A stretch of DNA of 64,000 nucleotides from Streptomyces sp. Go-475 (GCF_003330845.1 NZ_CP026121.1:372001-436000), one strand, 5' to 3'; shown: positions 32,245-40,737, counted from the first letter of the stretch. The notes: generated from the letters alone by a model not told the origin. Translations and numbers: made by a program.

Positions 32245-34091
32245 GCGACTCCGCGACCCTGATGATGCGGCGCCCCGCCGCCCCTGAGCCGCCTGAGGCC
32301 CCACGTCCGTACCGGCCCGGGCTCGACGGCGTCCGCGCGGTGGCCGTGCTCCTGGTGGTCGTCTACCACATCGCCCCCTCCTGGCTGCCCGGCGGCTTTC
32401 TCGGCGTCGACGTGTTCTTCGTCCTCAGCGGCTGGCTGATCACCGACCTGCTGTGCGCCGAACGGCACCGCACCGGCCGGATCGACCTCGCGCGGTTCTG
32501 GATACGCAGAGCGCGACGGCTGCTCCCCGCGCTGGTCGTCCTCCTGGTCACCGTGACCGCCGTGGCGGCGCTGTGGCGCCCGGAGCGGATCGACGCCTCC
32601 GGGCGGGACGTGCTGTCGGCGCTGACCTTCACCAACAACTGGTGGCAGATCAGCACCCACGCCTCCTACTTCGCCTCCTTCGGGCCGCCGCCCCTTTTCC
32701 AGCACCTGTGGACCCTCGGCGTGGAGGAGCAGTTCTATCTCGCCTGGCCCCTGGTGATCCTGGGGCTGCTGCGGATGACCGGCCCCGGCCCCCGCACCCG
32801 CATCCGGGTGGCCGTCGTGCCGGCGGCGGCGGTCGCGTCCCTCACCGCGATGGCGCTGCTGCACCGGCCCGGTGAGGACACGTCCCGCGCCTACTTCGGC
32901 ACGGACACCCACGCCTTCGGCCTCCTGCTCGGCGCGGCGCTCGCCCTGGCGGTTCCCGCGGCCGGTGCCCGGAAGCACCATCGGGCGCCCCTCCTGTACG
33001 GAGCAGCCGGTGTCATGGGGTCGGTGGTCCTCGGAGTGCTGGCCGGGGGGATCCACTCCGACACCCCGCACCTGTACCCGTGGGGCTTCGCCGTCGCCGC
33101 GTGTGCCGCCGGAGCCGTTGTCCTGGCCGCCGCGCAGAGCGGATCGGTCTTCGCCAGGTTCATGAGCACCCCGTGGCTGCGCTGGATCGGCCGCCGGTCC
33201 TACGGGATCTATCTGTGGCACCTGCCGCTGATCGCCCTGGCCGTGCCGGACGGGCCCGGGCCGGGCCAGGCACCTCTGCGCGGACTGCTCGCGGCGGCTG
33301 TCTCCGTCGCCGTGGCCGCCGCCTCCTACCGCTGGGTCGAGAAGCCCGTACGCCGGCAAGGCCTGCGCCGGACCGCGGCAGCGGTGTACGGGGCGCTGTC
33401 CGGCAGGCGCCAGGGGTCGTGGGAAGGCAGCAGGACCGGAACCCGGCGCTCCTGGCGTCCGCGTGCGGTGGCGGTGCTCGCCGGGACGGCCGTTCTCGTC
33501 GCCGCCTGGGGCATCGCCTCGGCCGGCCGCGGCGACAGCGCCGCCGACCGGATCGCGGCCGGTGAACGCGCCGTACAGGGTGACGACCCGGTGCCGCCGG
33601 GCACGTCCGCCCGCGCCCGGGCGGGAAGGATCACGGCCGTCGGTGACTCCGTCATGCTCGCCGCGGCCCCGGCGCTGAAGGAACGCTTCCCCGGCATCAG
33701 CATCGACGCCAAGGTCAGCCGCCAACTGTCCGCAGCCCCCTCTGAGCTGCGTTCCCTCGGTGCCGAGGGCCGTCTGAACCCGGTCCTGCTCGTCGGCCTC
33801 GGCACGAACGGCGTCGGCGGCCGTACGGACCTCGAACAGGTCGTCCGGGATGCCGGCGCCCGCCGTACGGTCGTCCTGGTCACCGTGCACGGCCCGCTCG
33901 CCTGGAAGGACCAGGTGAACACCGCCGTCCGGGAGACCGCCGCGGCACATCCGAACGTCGTGGTCGCGGACTGGGACCGTGCCGTCCGGGGCAGGGACGA
34001 CCTCCTGGCGGACGACGGCGTGCACCCCGGTCCCGCGGGCGCGAGGCTGTACGCGGGAACGGTGGCGCGAGCGCTGGAACAGAAGAAGTAA
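32241..34091 (+). CDS. OafA/OatA-type membrane acyltransferase fused to SGNH hydrolase domain
   Basis: 616 residues. Residues 20-380 are an acyltransferase-3 domain with about ten helices: YRPGLDGVRAVAVLLVVVYH with the key His, GVDVFFVLSGWLITDLL, HLWTLGVEEQFYLAWP and RRSYGIYLWHLPL. After a loop and an extra helix (about 405-425) comes an extracytoplasmic SGNH domain (about 450-616): the GDS block ITAVGDSVMLAAAP, GLGTNG (Asn), and D-x-V-H in LADDGVHPGP. This two-part design is that of OatA, which O-acetylates peptidoglycan, and of surface-polysaccharide O-acetylases. Overlap with the LCP gene supports a wall or glycopolymer substrate. Confidence 0.88.
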   Translation: MSDSATLMMRRPAAPEPPEAPRPYRPGLDGVRAVAVLLVVVYHIAPSWLPGGFLGVDVFFVLSGWLITDLLCAERHRTGRIDLARFWIRRARRLLPALVVLLVTVTAVAALWRPERIDASGRDVLSALTFTNNWWQISTHASYFASFGPPPLFQHLWTLGVEEQFYLAWPLVILGLLRMTGPGPRTRIRVAVVPAAAVASLTAMALLHRPGEDTSRAYFGTDTHAFGLLLGAALALAVPAAGARKHHRAPLLYGAAGVMGSVVLGVLAGGIHSDTPHLYPWGFAVAACAAGAVVLAAAQSGSVFARFMSTPWLRWIGRRSYGIYLWHLPLIALAVPDGPGPGQAPLRGLLAAAVSVAVAAASYRWVEKPVRRQGLRRTAAAVYGALSGRRQGSWEGSRTGTRRSWRPRAVAVLAGTAVLVAAWGIASAGRGDSAADRIAAGERAVQGDDPVPPGTSARARAGRITAVGDSVMLAAAPALKERFPGISIDAKVSRQLSAAPSELRSLGAEGRLNPVLLVGLGTNGVGGRTDLEQVVRDAGARRTVVLVTVHGPLAWKDQVNTAVRETAAAHPNVVVADWDRAVRGRDDLLADDGVHPGPAGARLYAGTVARALEQKK

Positions 34092-34096
34092 CCGGG

Positions 34097-35344
34097 TCAG
34101 CCGACCTGGCCGGCGCGGCGGGCTGCGCCGGCCAGGAGCCGTTCGAACGGTCCCTGTCCCAGCAGCCGCCGCCAGACCGGGCAGACGACGAGCAGGGCCA
34201 CTGTCATGACGAGGAAGCTCTGGTTGTCGGACAGCAGGTCGGAGCCCCCGAGGTAGGAGAGGGTGTACAGCAGCACGAACTGCAGCGAGTACGCCGTCAG
34301 TGCCATGGTGCCGAGCGCCGCCAACGGCACGACCAGGCGCCGCACCCGGGGCGTGACGACCAGGCTGAGCCCGGTGACCAGCAGCGCCACTCCCGTTCCG
34401 CCCAGCATTTCGGCGACGTGATTGGAGTGCGGCACCCGCCGGGCCTGATCGGCGAGGTCGGGAGCCTGCCACGCCGGCTTGTACGTGTCCGGGTCGAAGG
34501 CCGGGTCGATGCAGGTGACCTGGCCGGGCTCCGGCATACAGAGCAGGCCGCGGGTGAGGGCGGCGTTGTCGGGCGGAGCCGTGGCGGGCCCGCCTGCGGG
34601 CGCCGGGGGAACGGCAGCCGTCCCGGCGCCCGCCCCTTCGGTCACCGCCCAGCCACCGCCGTAGCCGACGACGACCAGGACGACCCCGCCGACGAGCATG
34701 CCGAGCACCGTACGGACCGACGAGATGTCGAACCTCGAGAGGGCGATGCCCAGCAGGAAGTACAGCGTCAGTGGGGCCACGGACAGCCCGTTGGGGGCGA
34801 AGAGCAGATCGAACTCCTCGAAGGACGCGTCGACCGGAAGGCGCCACTGCTTGAACGCCGCGAGGTGGGCGAGCAGGACGGGGACCACGACCATGCCGGC
34901 CACGGCGCCGAGCGCGAGCGTCCGGGGCGGGACGCGCAGCAGCGGGATCACCGCGATGTAGCACAGCGCGTACACGCAGAGGATCACGCCGACCCCGGGG
35001 CTGATGGCGTTCAGCACCGCGCCGAGAAGGAAGATGACCGCCGCCCGGGCGAGGAGTTTCATCCTGGCCCGGAGGAGTTGCTGACCGTCGAGCCGGCGGG
35101 CGGCGCCGGTGATGATGCCGATCGAGATCCCGCCGATGACGGCGAACAGGATGGTCGAGCCGCCGCTGACCAACCCGGCCCAGCTGCCGGGCCGGAACAG
35201 TGTCGGTGGGCTGGGGGGCAGCGAGGCGAAATGCTGGGCGAGCATGCCGATCACCGCGAGTCCGCGGGCGACATCGAGCCCGACGATACGAGGGAGCGGG
35301 GCTGCGGGCGCCTGGAGCCGTTCGGTGGAAGGCAAGGCATTCAT
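34097..35344 (-). CDS. DUF1624/DUF418 membrane acyltransferase-like protein
   Basis: 415 residues from the ATG at 35344, with AGGAG five bases upstream. About ten transmembrane helices. The N-terminal RIVGLDVARGLAVIGMLAQHFA block is the DUF1624 signature shared with heparan-alpha-glucosaminide N-acetyltransferase and acyltransferase-3 proteins; the C-terminal 150 residues (PLAALGTMALTAYSLQFVLLY, then WRRLLGQGPFERLL) match DUF418. An outer loop near 235-300 is Pro/Ala-rich and contains two Cys. Function is unproven, probably acyl transfer across the membrane. It converges on the OafA gene with 5 bp between stops. Confidence 0.82.
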   Translation of the reverse strand: MNALPSTERLQAPAAPLPRIVGLDVARGLAVIGMLAQHFASLPPSPPTLFRPGSWAGLVSGGSTILFAVIGGISIGIITGAARRLDGQQLLRARMKLLARAAVIFLLGAVLNAISPGVGVILCVYALCYIAVIPLLRVPPRTLALGAVAGMVVVPVLLAHLAAFKQWRLPVDASFEEFDLLFAPNGLSVAPLTLYFLLGIALSRFDISSVRTVLGMLVGGVVLVVVGYGGGWAVTEGAGAGTAAVPPAPAGGPATAPPDNAALTRGLLCMPEPGQVTCIDPAFDPDTYKPAWQAPDLADQARRVPHSNHVAEMLGGTGVALLVTGLSLVVTPRVRRLVVPLAALGTMALTAYSLQFVLLYTLSYLGGSDLLSDNQSFLVMTVALLVVCPVWRRLLGQGPFERLLAGAARRAGQVG

Positions 35345-35689
35345 GGCACTCCTGTGGTGCTGGATCTGTGGTGCCGTCGATGATCGACACTCCAGGTATC
35401 CGCTCCTCTTGCCCTCGGTAGCGGCCACGGCTCGATCCCCACTCAGTTGTGTATCCGTCACGTGTCGGTCGCCGGGGACCCGGGGCTCCGGCCACGCCCG
35501 GGTACACCGCGGCCGTGACGTGCGATGCCGCAAGGTTGATACTTTCCGGCAGCAGCGTTCCGACCGCCCGTCACCGACCACAGCAGGGACCTGACACCCT
35601 GTCACCAAGATCGACAACTGGCCCGGCCCATCCTGACCTGCAAAAATTGAGGTCAGAGGTACATCTGCTCGTCTCATCAGGAGGTACCC
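35345..35689. promoter_or_regulatory. Divergent intergenic region with two palindromes before dhaK
   Basis: No gene is supported in these 345 bp. Two symmetric elements are visible. TGACA-CCC-TGTCA lies at 35592-35604. CTGACCT and AGGTCAG (35633-35639 and 35650-35656) flank an AT-rich 10-base spacer, unusual in this GC background and placed where the dhaK promoter should be. Either may bind a regulator of dihydroxyacetone use. The left third holds the DUF418 gene promoter and has no clear symmetric site. Confidence 0.5.
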
Positions 35690-36682
35690 GTGAAGATGCT
35701 GATCAACGTCCCGGAGACCGTGGTCGCGGACGCGCTGCGCGGTATGGCGGCTGCCCACCCGGAGCTGACCGTGGACGTGGAGAACCGGGTGATCGTTCGG
35801 CGGGACGCTCCCGTGGCCGGAAAGGTCGCGCTGGTCTCGGGCGGAGGCTCGGGGCACGAGCCGTTGCACGGTGGATTCGTAGGTCCCGGAATGCTGTCGG
35901 CGGCCTGTCCCGGCGAGGTGTTCACCTCCCCGGTGCCCGACCAGATGCTGCGCGCGGCCGCCGCCGTGGACAGCGGCGCCGGTGTGCTGTTCATCGTGAA
36001 GAACTACACCGGTGACGTGCTCAACTTCGACATGGCCGCCGAGCTGGCCGAGGACGAGGGCATCCAGATCGCGAAGGTGCTGGTCAACGATGACGTGGCG
36101 GTGACCGACAGCCTCTACACGGCGGGGCGGCGCGGTACGGGCGCCACCCTGTTCGTGGAGAAGATCGCGGGTGCCGCCGCCGACGAGGGCATGCCGCTGG
36201 AGCGGGTGGAGGCCATCGCCCGGCAGGTCAACGAGAACTCCCGCAGTTTCGGTATCGCGCTGAGCGCCTGCAGCACGCCCGCCAAGGGCAGCCCCACCTT
36301 CGATCTGCCGCCCGGCGAACTGGAGTTGGGCATCGGCATCCACGGCGAACCCGGCCGGGAGCGGCGGGCGATGATGACGTCCGGCGAGATCGCCGAGGTC
36401 GCCGTCGAGGCGGTGGTGGAGGACCTCCGGCCGCGCAATCCGGTGCTGGTCCTGGTCAACGGCATGGGCGCGACGCCGCTGCTCGAGCTGTACGGCTTCA
36501 ACGCCGAGGTGCACCGGGTGCTCGCCGAGCGCGGTGTCGCGGTGGCCCGGGTCCTGGTGGGCAACTACGTCACCTCCCTGGACATGGCGGGCGCCTCGCT
36601 CACCCTGTGCCAGGTCGACGAGGAACTGCTGCGGCTGTGGGACGCGCCGGTGAAGACGCCGGGGCTGCGCTGGGGCGTGTGA
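35690..36682 (+). CDS. dhaK: Dihydroxyacetone kinase subunit DhaK
   Basis: 330 residues, GTG start with AGGAGG upstream. DhaK binds dihydroxyacetone covalently as a hemiaminal through a His: here His218 in GIGIHGEPG, with SGGGSGHEPLHGGFVG (about 50-65) forming the substrate pocket and NYTGDVLNFDMA following. Length and order match the PTS-dependent enzyme, in which DhaL-bound ADP is rephosphorylated by DhaM rather than exchanged for ATP. It leads the dhaKLM operon; dhaL follows after 49 bp. Confidence 0.95.
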   Translation: MKMLINVPETVVADALRGMAAAHPELTVDVENRVIVRRDAPVAGKVALVSGGGSGHEPLHGGFVGPGMLSAACPGEVFTSPVPDQMLRAAAAVDSGAGVLFIVKNYTGDVLNFDMAAELAEDEGIQIAKVLVNDDVAVTDSLYTAGRRGTGATLFVEKIAGAAADEGMPLERVEAIARQVNENSRSFGIALSACSTPAKGSPTFDLPPGELELGIGIHGEPGRERRAMMTSGEIAEVAVEAVVEDLRPRNPVLVLVNGMGATPLLELYGFNAEVHRVLAERGVAVARVLVGNYVTSLDMAGASLTLCQVDEELLRLWDAPVKTPGLRWGV

Positions 36683-36731
36683 GACACAAGGGGTAGAGGA
36701 TCACCACGTACCTACCAGGCAAGGAGATCCA

Positions 36732-37331
36732 GTGCTCGACGCCGATTTCTTCCGCCGTTGGATGACGGCGACCGCCGCGTCCGTCGACCGCGAGGCGGAA
36801 CGGCTCACCGCCCTCGACTCCCCCATCGGGGACGCCGATCACGGCAGCAATCTCCAGCGCGGATTCACGGCCGTGGCGGCCGCCCTGGAGAAGGAGGCCC
36901 CCGGCACGCCCGGCGGGGTCCTCACCCTGGCCGGGCGCCAGCTGATCTCGACGGTCGGCGGCGCCTCGGGGCCGCTGTACGGGACGCTGCTGCGCCGCAC
37001 CGGCAAGGCGCTCGGGGACGCCGTCGAGGTCAGTGCGGAGCAGCTGACCGAGGCGCTGCGGGCCGGGGTGGACGCGGTCATGACGCTCGGCGGTGCCGCA
37101 CCGGGCGACAAGACCATGATCGACGCGCTGGTGCCCGCGGTGGACGCCCTCGACGAGTCGTTCGCGGCGGCGCGGGCCGCGGCGGAGGAGGGCGCCGTGG
37201 CGACGACGCCCCTGCAGGCGCGCAAGGGCCGGGCGAGCTACGTGGGCGAGCGCAGCATCGGGCACCAGGATCCGGGGGCCACCTCCTCGGCGCTGCTGAT
37301 CGCCGGACTCGCGGAGGCCGCCGGTGAGTGA
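36732..37331 (+). CDS. dhaL: Dihydroxyacetone kinase subunit DhaL
   Basis: 199 residues, GTG start with AAGGAG upstream. The all-helical nucleotide-binding barrel of DhaL is clear: DSPIGDADHGSNLQRGF (about 28-44) carries the aspartates that hold two Mg ions and the ADP phosphates, GGASGPLYGTLL caps the nucleotide, and the end ARKGRASYVGERSIGHQDPGATSS is the adenine-side motif. It transfers phosphate to DhaK-bound dihydroxyacetone. Its stop overlaps dhaM by 8 bp. Confidence 0.95.
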   Translation: MLDADFFRRWMTATAASVDREAERLTALDSPIGDADHGSNLQRGFTAVAAALEKEAPGTPGGVLTLAGRQLISTVGGASGPLYGTLLRRTGKALGDAVEVSAEQLTEALRAGVDAVMTLGGAAPGDKTMIDALVPAVDALDESFAAARAAAEEGAVATTPLQARKGRASYVGERSIGHQDPGATSSALLIAGLAEAAGE

Positions 37332-37743
37332 CGTGAGCGACGAGCGGCTCGTGGGCATCGTGCTCGTGTCGCACAGCGCGGAGGTGGCCGCGTCGGTCGC
37401 CGCGCTGGCGAAGGGGCTGGCGGGCGGCGGTCCGGCGGTGCCGGTCGCCCCGGCCGGTGGCACCGAGGGCGGCGGGCTCGGCACGAGCGCCGAACTGATC
37501 GCCGCGGCGGCCGCGTCCGTCGACCGCGGTGCCGGGGTCGCCGTCCTGACCGACCTGGGCAGCGCGGTGCTCACCGTGAAGGCGCTGCTCGCCGAAGGTG
37601 ACGAACTCCCGGAGGGGACGCGGCTGGTGGACGCCCCGTTCGTGGAGGGCGCCGTGGCCGCGGTCGTCACGGCGGCCACCGGGGCGGATCTGGCGGCGGT
37701 GGAGTCGGCCGCCGCGGAGGCGTACACGTACCGGAAGGTGTGA
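37324..37743 (+). CDS. dhaM: PTS-dependent dihydroxyacetone kinase phosphotransferase subunit DhaM
   Basis: 139 residues, GTG start overlapping dhaL. A single EIIA-mannose-like domain: GIVLVSHSAEVAASVAALA with the phospho-accepting His17, and TDLGSAVLTVKALL. The HPr and EI domains fused in E. coli DhaM are absent, so phosphate must come from a separate HPr. Together KLM phosphorylate dihydroxyacetone using phosphoenolpyruvate. A hairpin terminator follows 9 bp after the stop. Confidence 0.93.
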   Translation: MSDVSDERLVGIVLVSHSAEVAASVAALAKGLAGGGPAVPVAPAGGTEGGGLGTSAELIAAAAASVDRGAGVAVLTDLGSAVLTVKALLAEGDELPEGTRLVDAPFVEGAVAAVVTAATGADLAAVESAAAEAYTYRKV

Positions 37744-37752
37744 CACACGGAT

Positions 37753-37790
37753 GCGGCCGGGCCCGCCGCAGCGGCGGTGTGCCCGGCCGC
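37753..37790 (+). terminator. Two-part GC hairpin after dhaM
   Basis: GCGGCCGGGC (37753-37762) pairs with GCCCGGCCGC (37781-37790), and inside it CCGCC/GGCGG pairs again. The right arm is also the first unit of a short tandem array. Confidence 0.75.
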
Positions 37791-37840
37791 AGATGTGCCC
37801 GGCCGCAGGCGTGTCCGGCCGCAGGAATCCGACCGCAGGC
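37779..37840. repeat. 16-bp tandem repeat, four units
   Basis: GTGCCCGGCCGCAGAT (37779) is followed by copies at 37795 and 37811 with one to three changes and a 14-bp copy at 37827. The array fills the gap between dhaM and the convergent chitosanase gene and contains half of the terminator hairpin. Confidence 0.75.
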
Positions 37841-37865
37841 GTGTCCGTGACGGGCCGTCAGTCGC

Positions 37866-38549
37866 TCAGTCCCTGCCCACGAACCGTCTGACCAGGCGCT
37901 CTCCCGCCGCCACGGCCGCCGCGTGGTCCTCGATGGGTGACACCCGGCTGTTCTTGAAGACGACGTAGGTGACGCCGGAGGGCGCGCCGCCGCCGTGCGG
38001 GTCGGGGCGGATGCCGATGGCCTTGGCGGCCGCGTAGGAGGCTTCCCCGATGATGCCCTGCGGGCCCGTGTCGCCGACGACCGCGTACCGCACTCGGTCG
38101 CGGTACACGACGGCGACGACCGAGCCGCCGGTCACGCCGTGCTTCCGGTAGTCCCAGATGCGGCTCGGTGCCGGTACGACGATGAAGGGCAGGTTCTCGG
38201 CGCTCAACGGCCGCCCGTCCGACTGGGCGTAGGCCGTGCTCGCGGCGAAGTACGGGTCGGTGCGGCGGTTGCAGCGGGGTCCCGGACGGCCGTCGCAGTC
38301 GATGTCCATGTCGGCTTTCCAGAACACGGCGTCGCGTGTGCCGCAGACGGGGATGTCCGCGGGTGCGCCCTGGTCGCTGCGGTACCGGCCGCGGGAGACG
38401 GGAACGCAGTCTGTCAGCCGGGCGAGCAGGTCGGCGGCGCGGACGGGGTTGTCGCGCCAGGCCACCGACTGGGACGCGGTGGCGGGCGGTGTCGTCGGGG
38501 CGAGCAGGGCGGCGCTGGCAGCGGCCAGTGTGAGGGACCGGACACGCAC
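37866..38549 (-). CDS. Secreted GH75-family chitosanase
   Basis: 227 residues from the GTG at 38549 (AGGAGAGG upstream). A short Sec signal (VRSLTLAAASAALLAPTTPPATA-S) is followed by a GH75 catalytic domain. Visible: paired Cys in LTDCVPV and PVCGT, AVFWKADMDIDCDGRPG with the candidate catalytic Asp, TDPYFAAST, PFIVVPAPSRIWDY, and VGDTGPQGIIGEASYAAA with the candidate catalytic Glu. Length fits single-domain GH75 enzymes, which cut beta-1,4-linked glucosamine polymer. A DasR-type box about 400 bp upstream may connect it to amino-sugar control, although that box is nearer the divergent FnIII gene. Confidence 0.88.
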   Translation of the reverse strand: MRVRSLTLAAASAALLAPTTPPATASQSVAWRDNPVRAADLLARLTDCVPVSRGRYRSDQGAPADIPVCGTRDAVFWKADMDIDCDGRPGPRCNRRTDPYFAASTAYAQSDGRPLSAENLPFIVVPAPSRIWDYRKHGVTGGSVVAVVYRDRVRYAVVGDTGPQGIIGEASYAAAKAIGIRPDPHGGGAPSGVTYVVFKNSRVSPIEDHAAAVAAGERLVRRFVGRD

Positions 38550-38605
38550 GATACGGGAGCCTCTCCTAGGAACCTGACGGGCACTCAGCCCAATCTGGCC
38601 CCGGG

Positions 38606-38803
38606 TCAGTCGCCCGGCCACCGCTGGAGGGCCGGACGGTGCACGGCCCCAACCTCCGACAGGGGCCGGGCGCCTGAGTCCGTGTGAGACCCGGGCCGCC
38701 CGGCCACCCGCGCCGGCGCGGGATCTGCGACGACAGCGGTCCGCGCGACAGGCCCGAACTCCCTGGTGTCCGCCAGGTGTTCGGCCGTGAGGAACTTCAG
38801 CAT
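38606..38803 (-). CDS. Possible small protein of 65 residues
   Basis: A short frame with a good ribosome site (GGGAGAG, six bases before the ATG at 38803) and streptomycete-like third-position GC. The product begins MLKFLTAEHLADTREFGP and continues without a membrane helix, Cys motif or signal. No homology recognised. It lies in an otherwise gene-free 441-bp gap between the chitosanase and FnIII genes. It may be a real small ORF or chance. Confidence 0.35.
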   Translation of the reverse strand: MLKFLTAEHLADTREFGPVARTAVVADPAPARVAGRPGSHTDSGARPLSEVGAVHRPALQRWPGD

Positions 38804-38946
38804 ACGTAACTCTCCCGAGTGGTCGCGCACGGCGGGGTGACGCGTGCGCGGGCCGCTCCCTCACCACTCGCCCAGGGCGGCCCCTCCTCCCCCCGTCGAA
38901 CTCCTCCCGCACCGCCCTCTTGATGTGATCGCGTCAGGCGCGCCAT

Positions 38947-38962
38947 ATTGGTCCGGACCATT
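38947..38962. promoter_or_regulatory. DasR-type responsive element (dre-like)
   Basis: ATTGGTCCGGACCATT is a perfect TGGTCCGGACCA palindrome with flanks close to the published dre consensus A(C/G)TGGTCTAGACCA(C/G)T, bound by the GntR/HutC regulator DasR that controls chitin and amino-sugar genes. It lies 28 bp before the FnIII gene start and in the shared region with the chitosanase gene. Confidence 0.65.
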
Positions 38963-38990
38963 CCTTGCGCCGCTCCCGGGAGGCAGTGCC

Positions 38991-39974
38991 GTGCGAGGCC
39001 TTTCCGCTCCGCTCTCTCTCCTCCGCCGCGTCGCGCTCTGCGGGTGTCTCGCGCTGGCGGCCTCCTGCGGCTGGGCCGGCGCGGACGACGGGCACGACGG
39101 TGCTCCGCCCGGTGCGCCGACGGGGGTGACCGCCACCGCGGGCAGCGCGACGAGCGTGCACGTCATGTGGAACGCCATCCCTGAGGCCGACGTCTACGAG
39201 GTGTATCGCGGCACCACGAAGGTCAGGGAAGTGCCTGGTTCGAAGCACATGGTGGATGTCACCAGGCTCCGCCCCTCCACTCGGTATGTCTTCACGGTGC
39301 GGGCGCGGGACGCCGACGGGCGGCTCGGGCCGCGCAGCCGGGAGGTCCGGGCGAGGACACCGGCGGCCGTCGCGGACGACCGCTCCGCACCGGCGCGCCC
39401 CTCGGCGCTCGGCGGACGGCCGGCCGGAAGCCGGGCGGTCCAGCTGTCCTGGTCCGCCTCGGCGGACGACCGGGACGTGGTGTCGTACGACATCCACCAA
39501 GGGGACACGAAGATCCACAGTGTGGGCGGCGGCCAGACGGCCACCGTCGTCACGGGGCTGCGCCCCGGCACGTCCTACTCGTTCACCGTCCGGGCCCGGA
39601 ACGCGGCGGGCAACGTCTCCCCCGCCAGCCCCGCCGTCCGCCTCACCACCCCGGGCAGCGGCGACGGACGTGCCACGGCCCCCACCGGCTTCCGGGCGGC
39701 GAGCCACCGTGAGGGCGGGGCCTACTACGTCGATCTGAGCTGGGTGCCGCCGCGCGTGGACGGCGAGGTCGCCGAGTACCAGCTCCACCTGGACGGCCGC
39801 CCCGCCACGTCCCTGGTGTTCGGCGGGCGTGCCCCGCGTGAGCGGGCGACGTACAGCTTCTACGTGGGGCGGGAGGCCGGTGTCAGCCATCGTGTCCGGA
39901 TCCGGGCGATGCTGCCGGACGGCACCTGGGGCGGCTTCTCCGCGGAGCGGACGGTGACGACGCGCCCCCGGTGA
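38991..39974 (+). CDS. Secreted protein with three fibronectin type III domains
   Basis: 327 residues from the GTG at 38991 (GGGAGG eight bases upstream). N-terminal signal with a probable lipobox-like end (LALAASC), so it may be a lipoprotein. Three FnIII repeats follow at about 42-130, 145-235 and 245-327, each with the Trp strand (VHVMWNAI, VQLSWSAS, VDLSWVPP) and the Tyr-corner (TRYVFTVRARDADG, TSYSFTVRARNAAG). No catalytic domain. FnIII domains in streptomycete chitinases position enzymes on insoluble polymer; here they stand alone. The dre-like box at the promoter and the neighbouring chitosanase suggest a role in chitin or chitosan use. Confidence 0.82.
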   Translation: MRGLSAPLSLLRRVALCGCLALAASCGWAGADDGHDGAPPGAPTGVTATAGSATSVHVMWNAIPEADVYEVYRGTTKVREVPGSKHMVDVTRLRPSTRYVFTVRARDADGRLGPRSREVRARTPAAVADDRSAPARPSALGGRPAGSRAVQLSWSASADDRDVVSYDIHQGDTKIHSVGGGQTATVVTGLRPGTSYSFTVRARNAAGNVSPASPAVRLTTPGSGDGRATAPTGFRAASHREGGAYYVDLSWVPPRVDGEVAEYQLHLDGRPATSLVFGGRAPRERATYSFYVGREAGVSHRVRIRAMLPDGTWGGFSAERTVTTRPR

Positions 39975-40197
39975 CCGCCCGCGTTGATCGCCCCGGTGGT
40001 CGCCGCCGGTGGTCGCCCCCGGTGGTGGTGTGCCGGTCCGGCGTCGGCCGGCCGGTGGACGTCGTCACCTGCACGGTGGCGCCCGGCGTGCGGCCCGGGC
40101 CCGGGGCGCCTTGGCTGACCCTGAGGCAGCACGGGCGTTCCCGATCCTCGGCGGCGCTAGGGATGTACCGCCAACCGTGCCGCCGGAGGGCAGTCAC

Positions 40198-40737
40198 ATG
40201 CGCAACTCATCGTCAGTTCTCCGCTCCGGCCTGACCGTGGCCGCCGCCGCGCTGCCCCTCGCCCTGGCGGCGGTGCCCGCTGCCGCGGGCCCGGGCATCT
40301 CCGTGAGCACCACGGGCTCCACGGTCTCGGTCACGACCAGTACGTGCACCCAGGTCAACGGCAGCTGGGGCACCGCCTCGCTTCTCACCAGCAGCCAGGG
40401 CAGCTTCGCCCAGGGGCGTCAGGTGACCCTGTCGGGGACGTCCACCAGCCAGTCCGCCGCCTGGTCGAACGTCACCCCGGGCACGTACACCGTCATCGTC
40501 ATCTGCTCCGACGGCACCACCGCGGGCACCCAGTCCGTCGTCGTCTCCCCCGCCCCCTCCCCCACGCGGTCCCCGTCCCCGACTGCCTCGCCGTCGCGCG
40601 GCGTCATGGGCGGGGTCGGCGGCTCGTCGACGGACTACGGCACCGTCACCCTGGTGGCGGGCGGCACGCTGGTCGGCACGGGCCTCCTCGCGACGGCCTG
40701 GTACCTGCGCCGGCGCAACAAGCCGTACCGGCTCTGA
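40198..40737 (+). CDS. Hypothetical cell-surface protein with C-terminal membrane anchor
   Basis: 179 residues, GGAGGG ribosome site. Sec signal (RSGLTVAAAALPLALAAVPAAAG), a Thr/Ser-rich beta domain of about 90 residues with two Cys (STCTQ and VICSD) probably disulfide-linked, a Pro/Ser/Thr stalk (SPAPSPTRSPSPTASPS), and a C-terminal transmembrane helix followed by RRRNKPYRL. No LPxTG-type sortase motif. The layout suits a wall-spanning surface protein. No homologue of known function recognised. Confidence 0.75.
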   Translation: MRNSSSVLRSGLTVAAAALPLALAAVPAAAGPGISVSTTGSTVSVTTSTCTQVNGSWGTASLLTSSQGSFAQGRQVTLSGTSTSQSAAWSNVTPGTYTVIVICSDGTTAGTQSVVVSPAPSPTRSPSPTASPSRGVMGGVGGSSTDYGTVTLVAGGTLVGTGLLATAWYLRRRNKPYRL

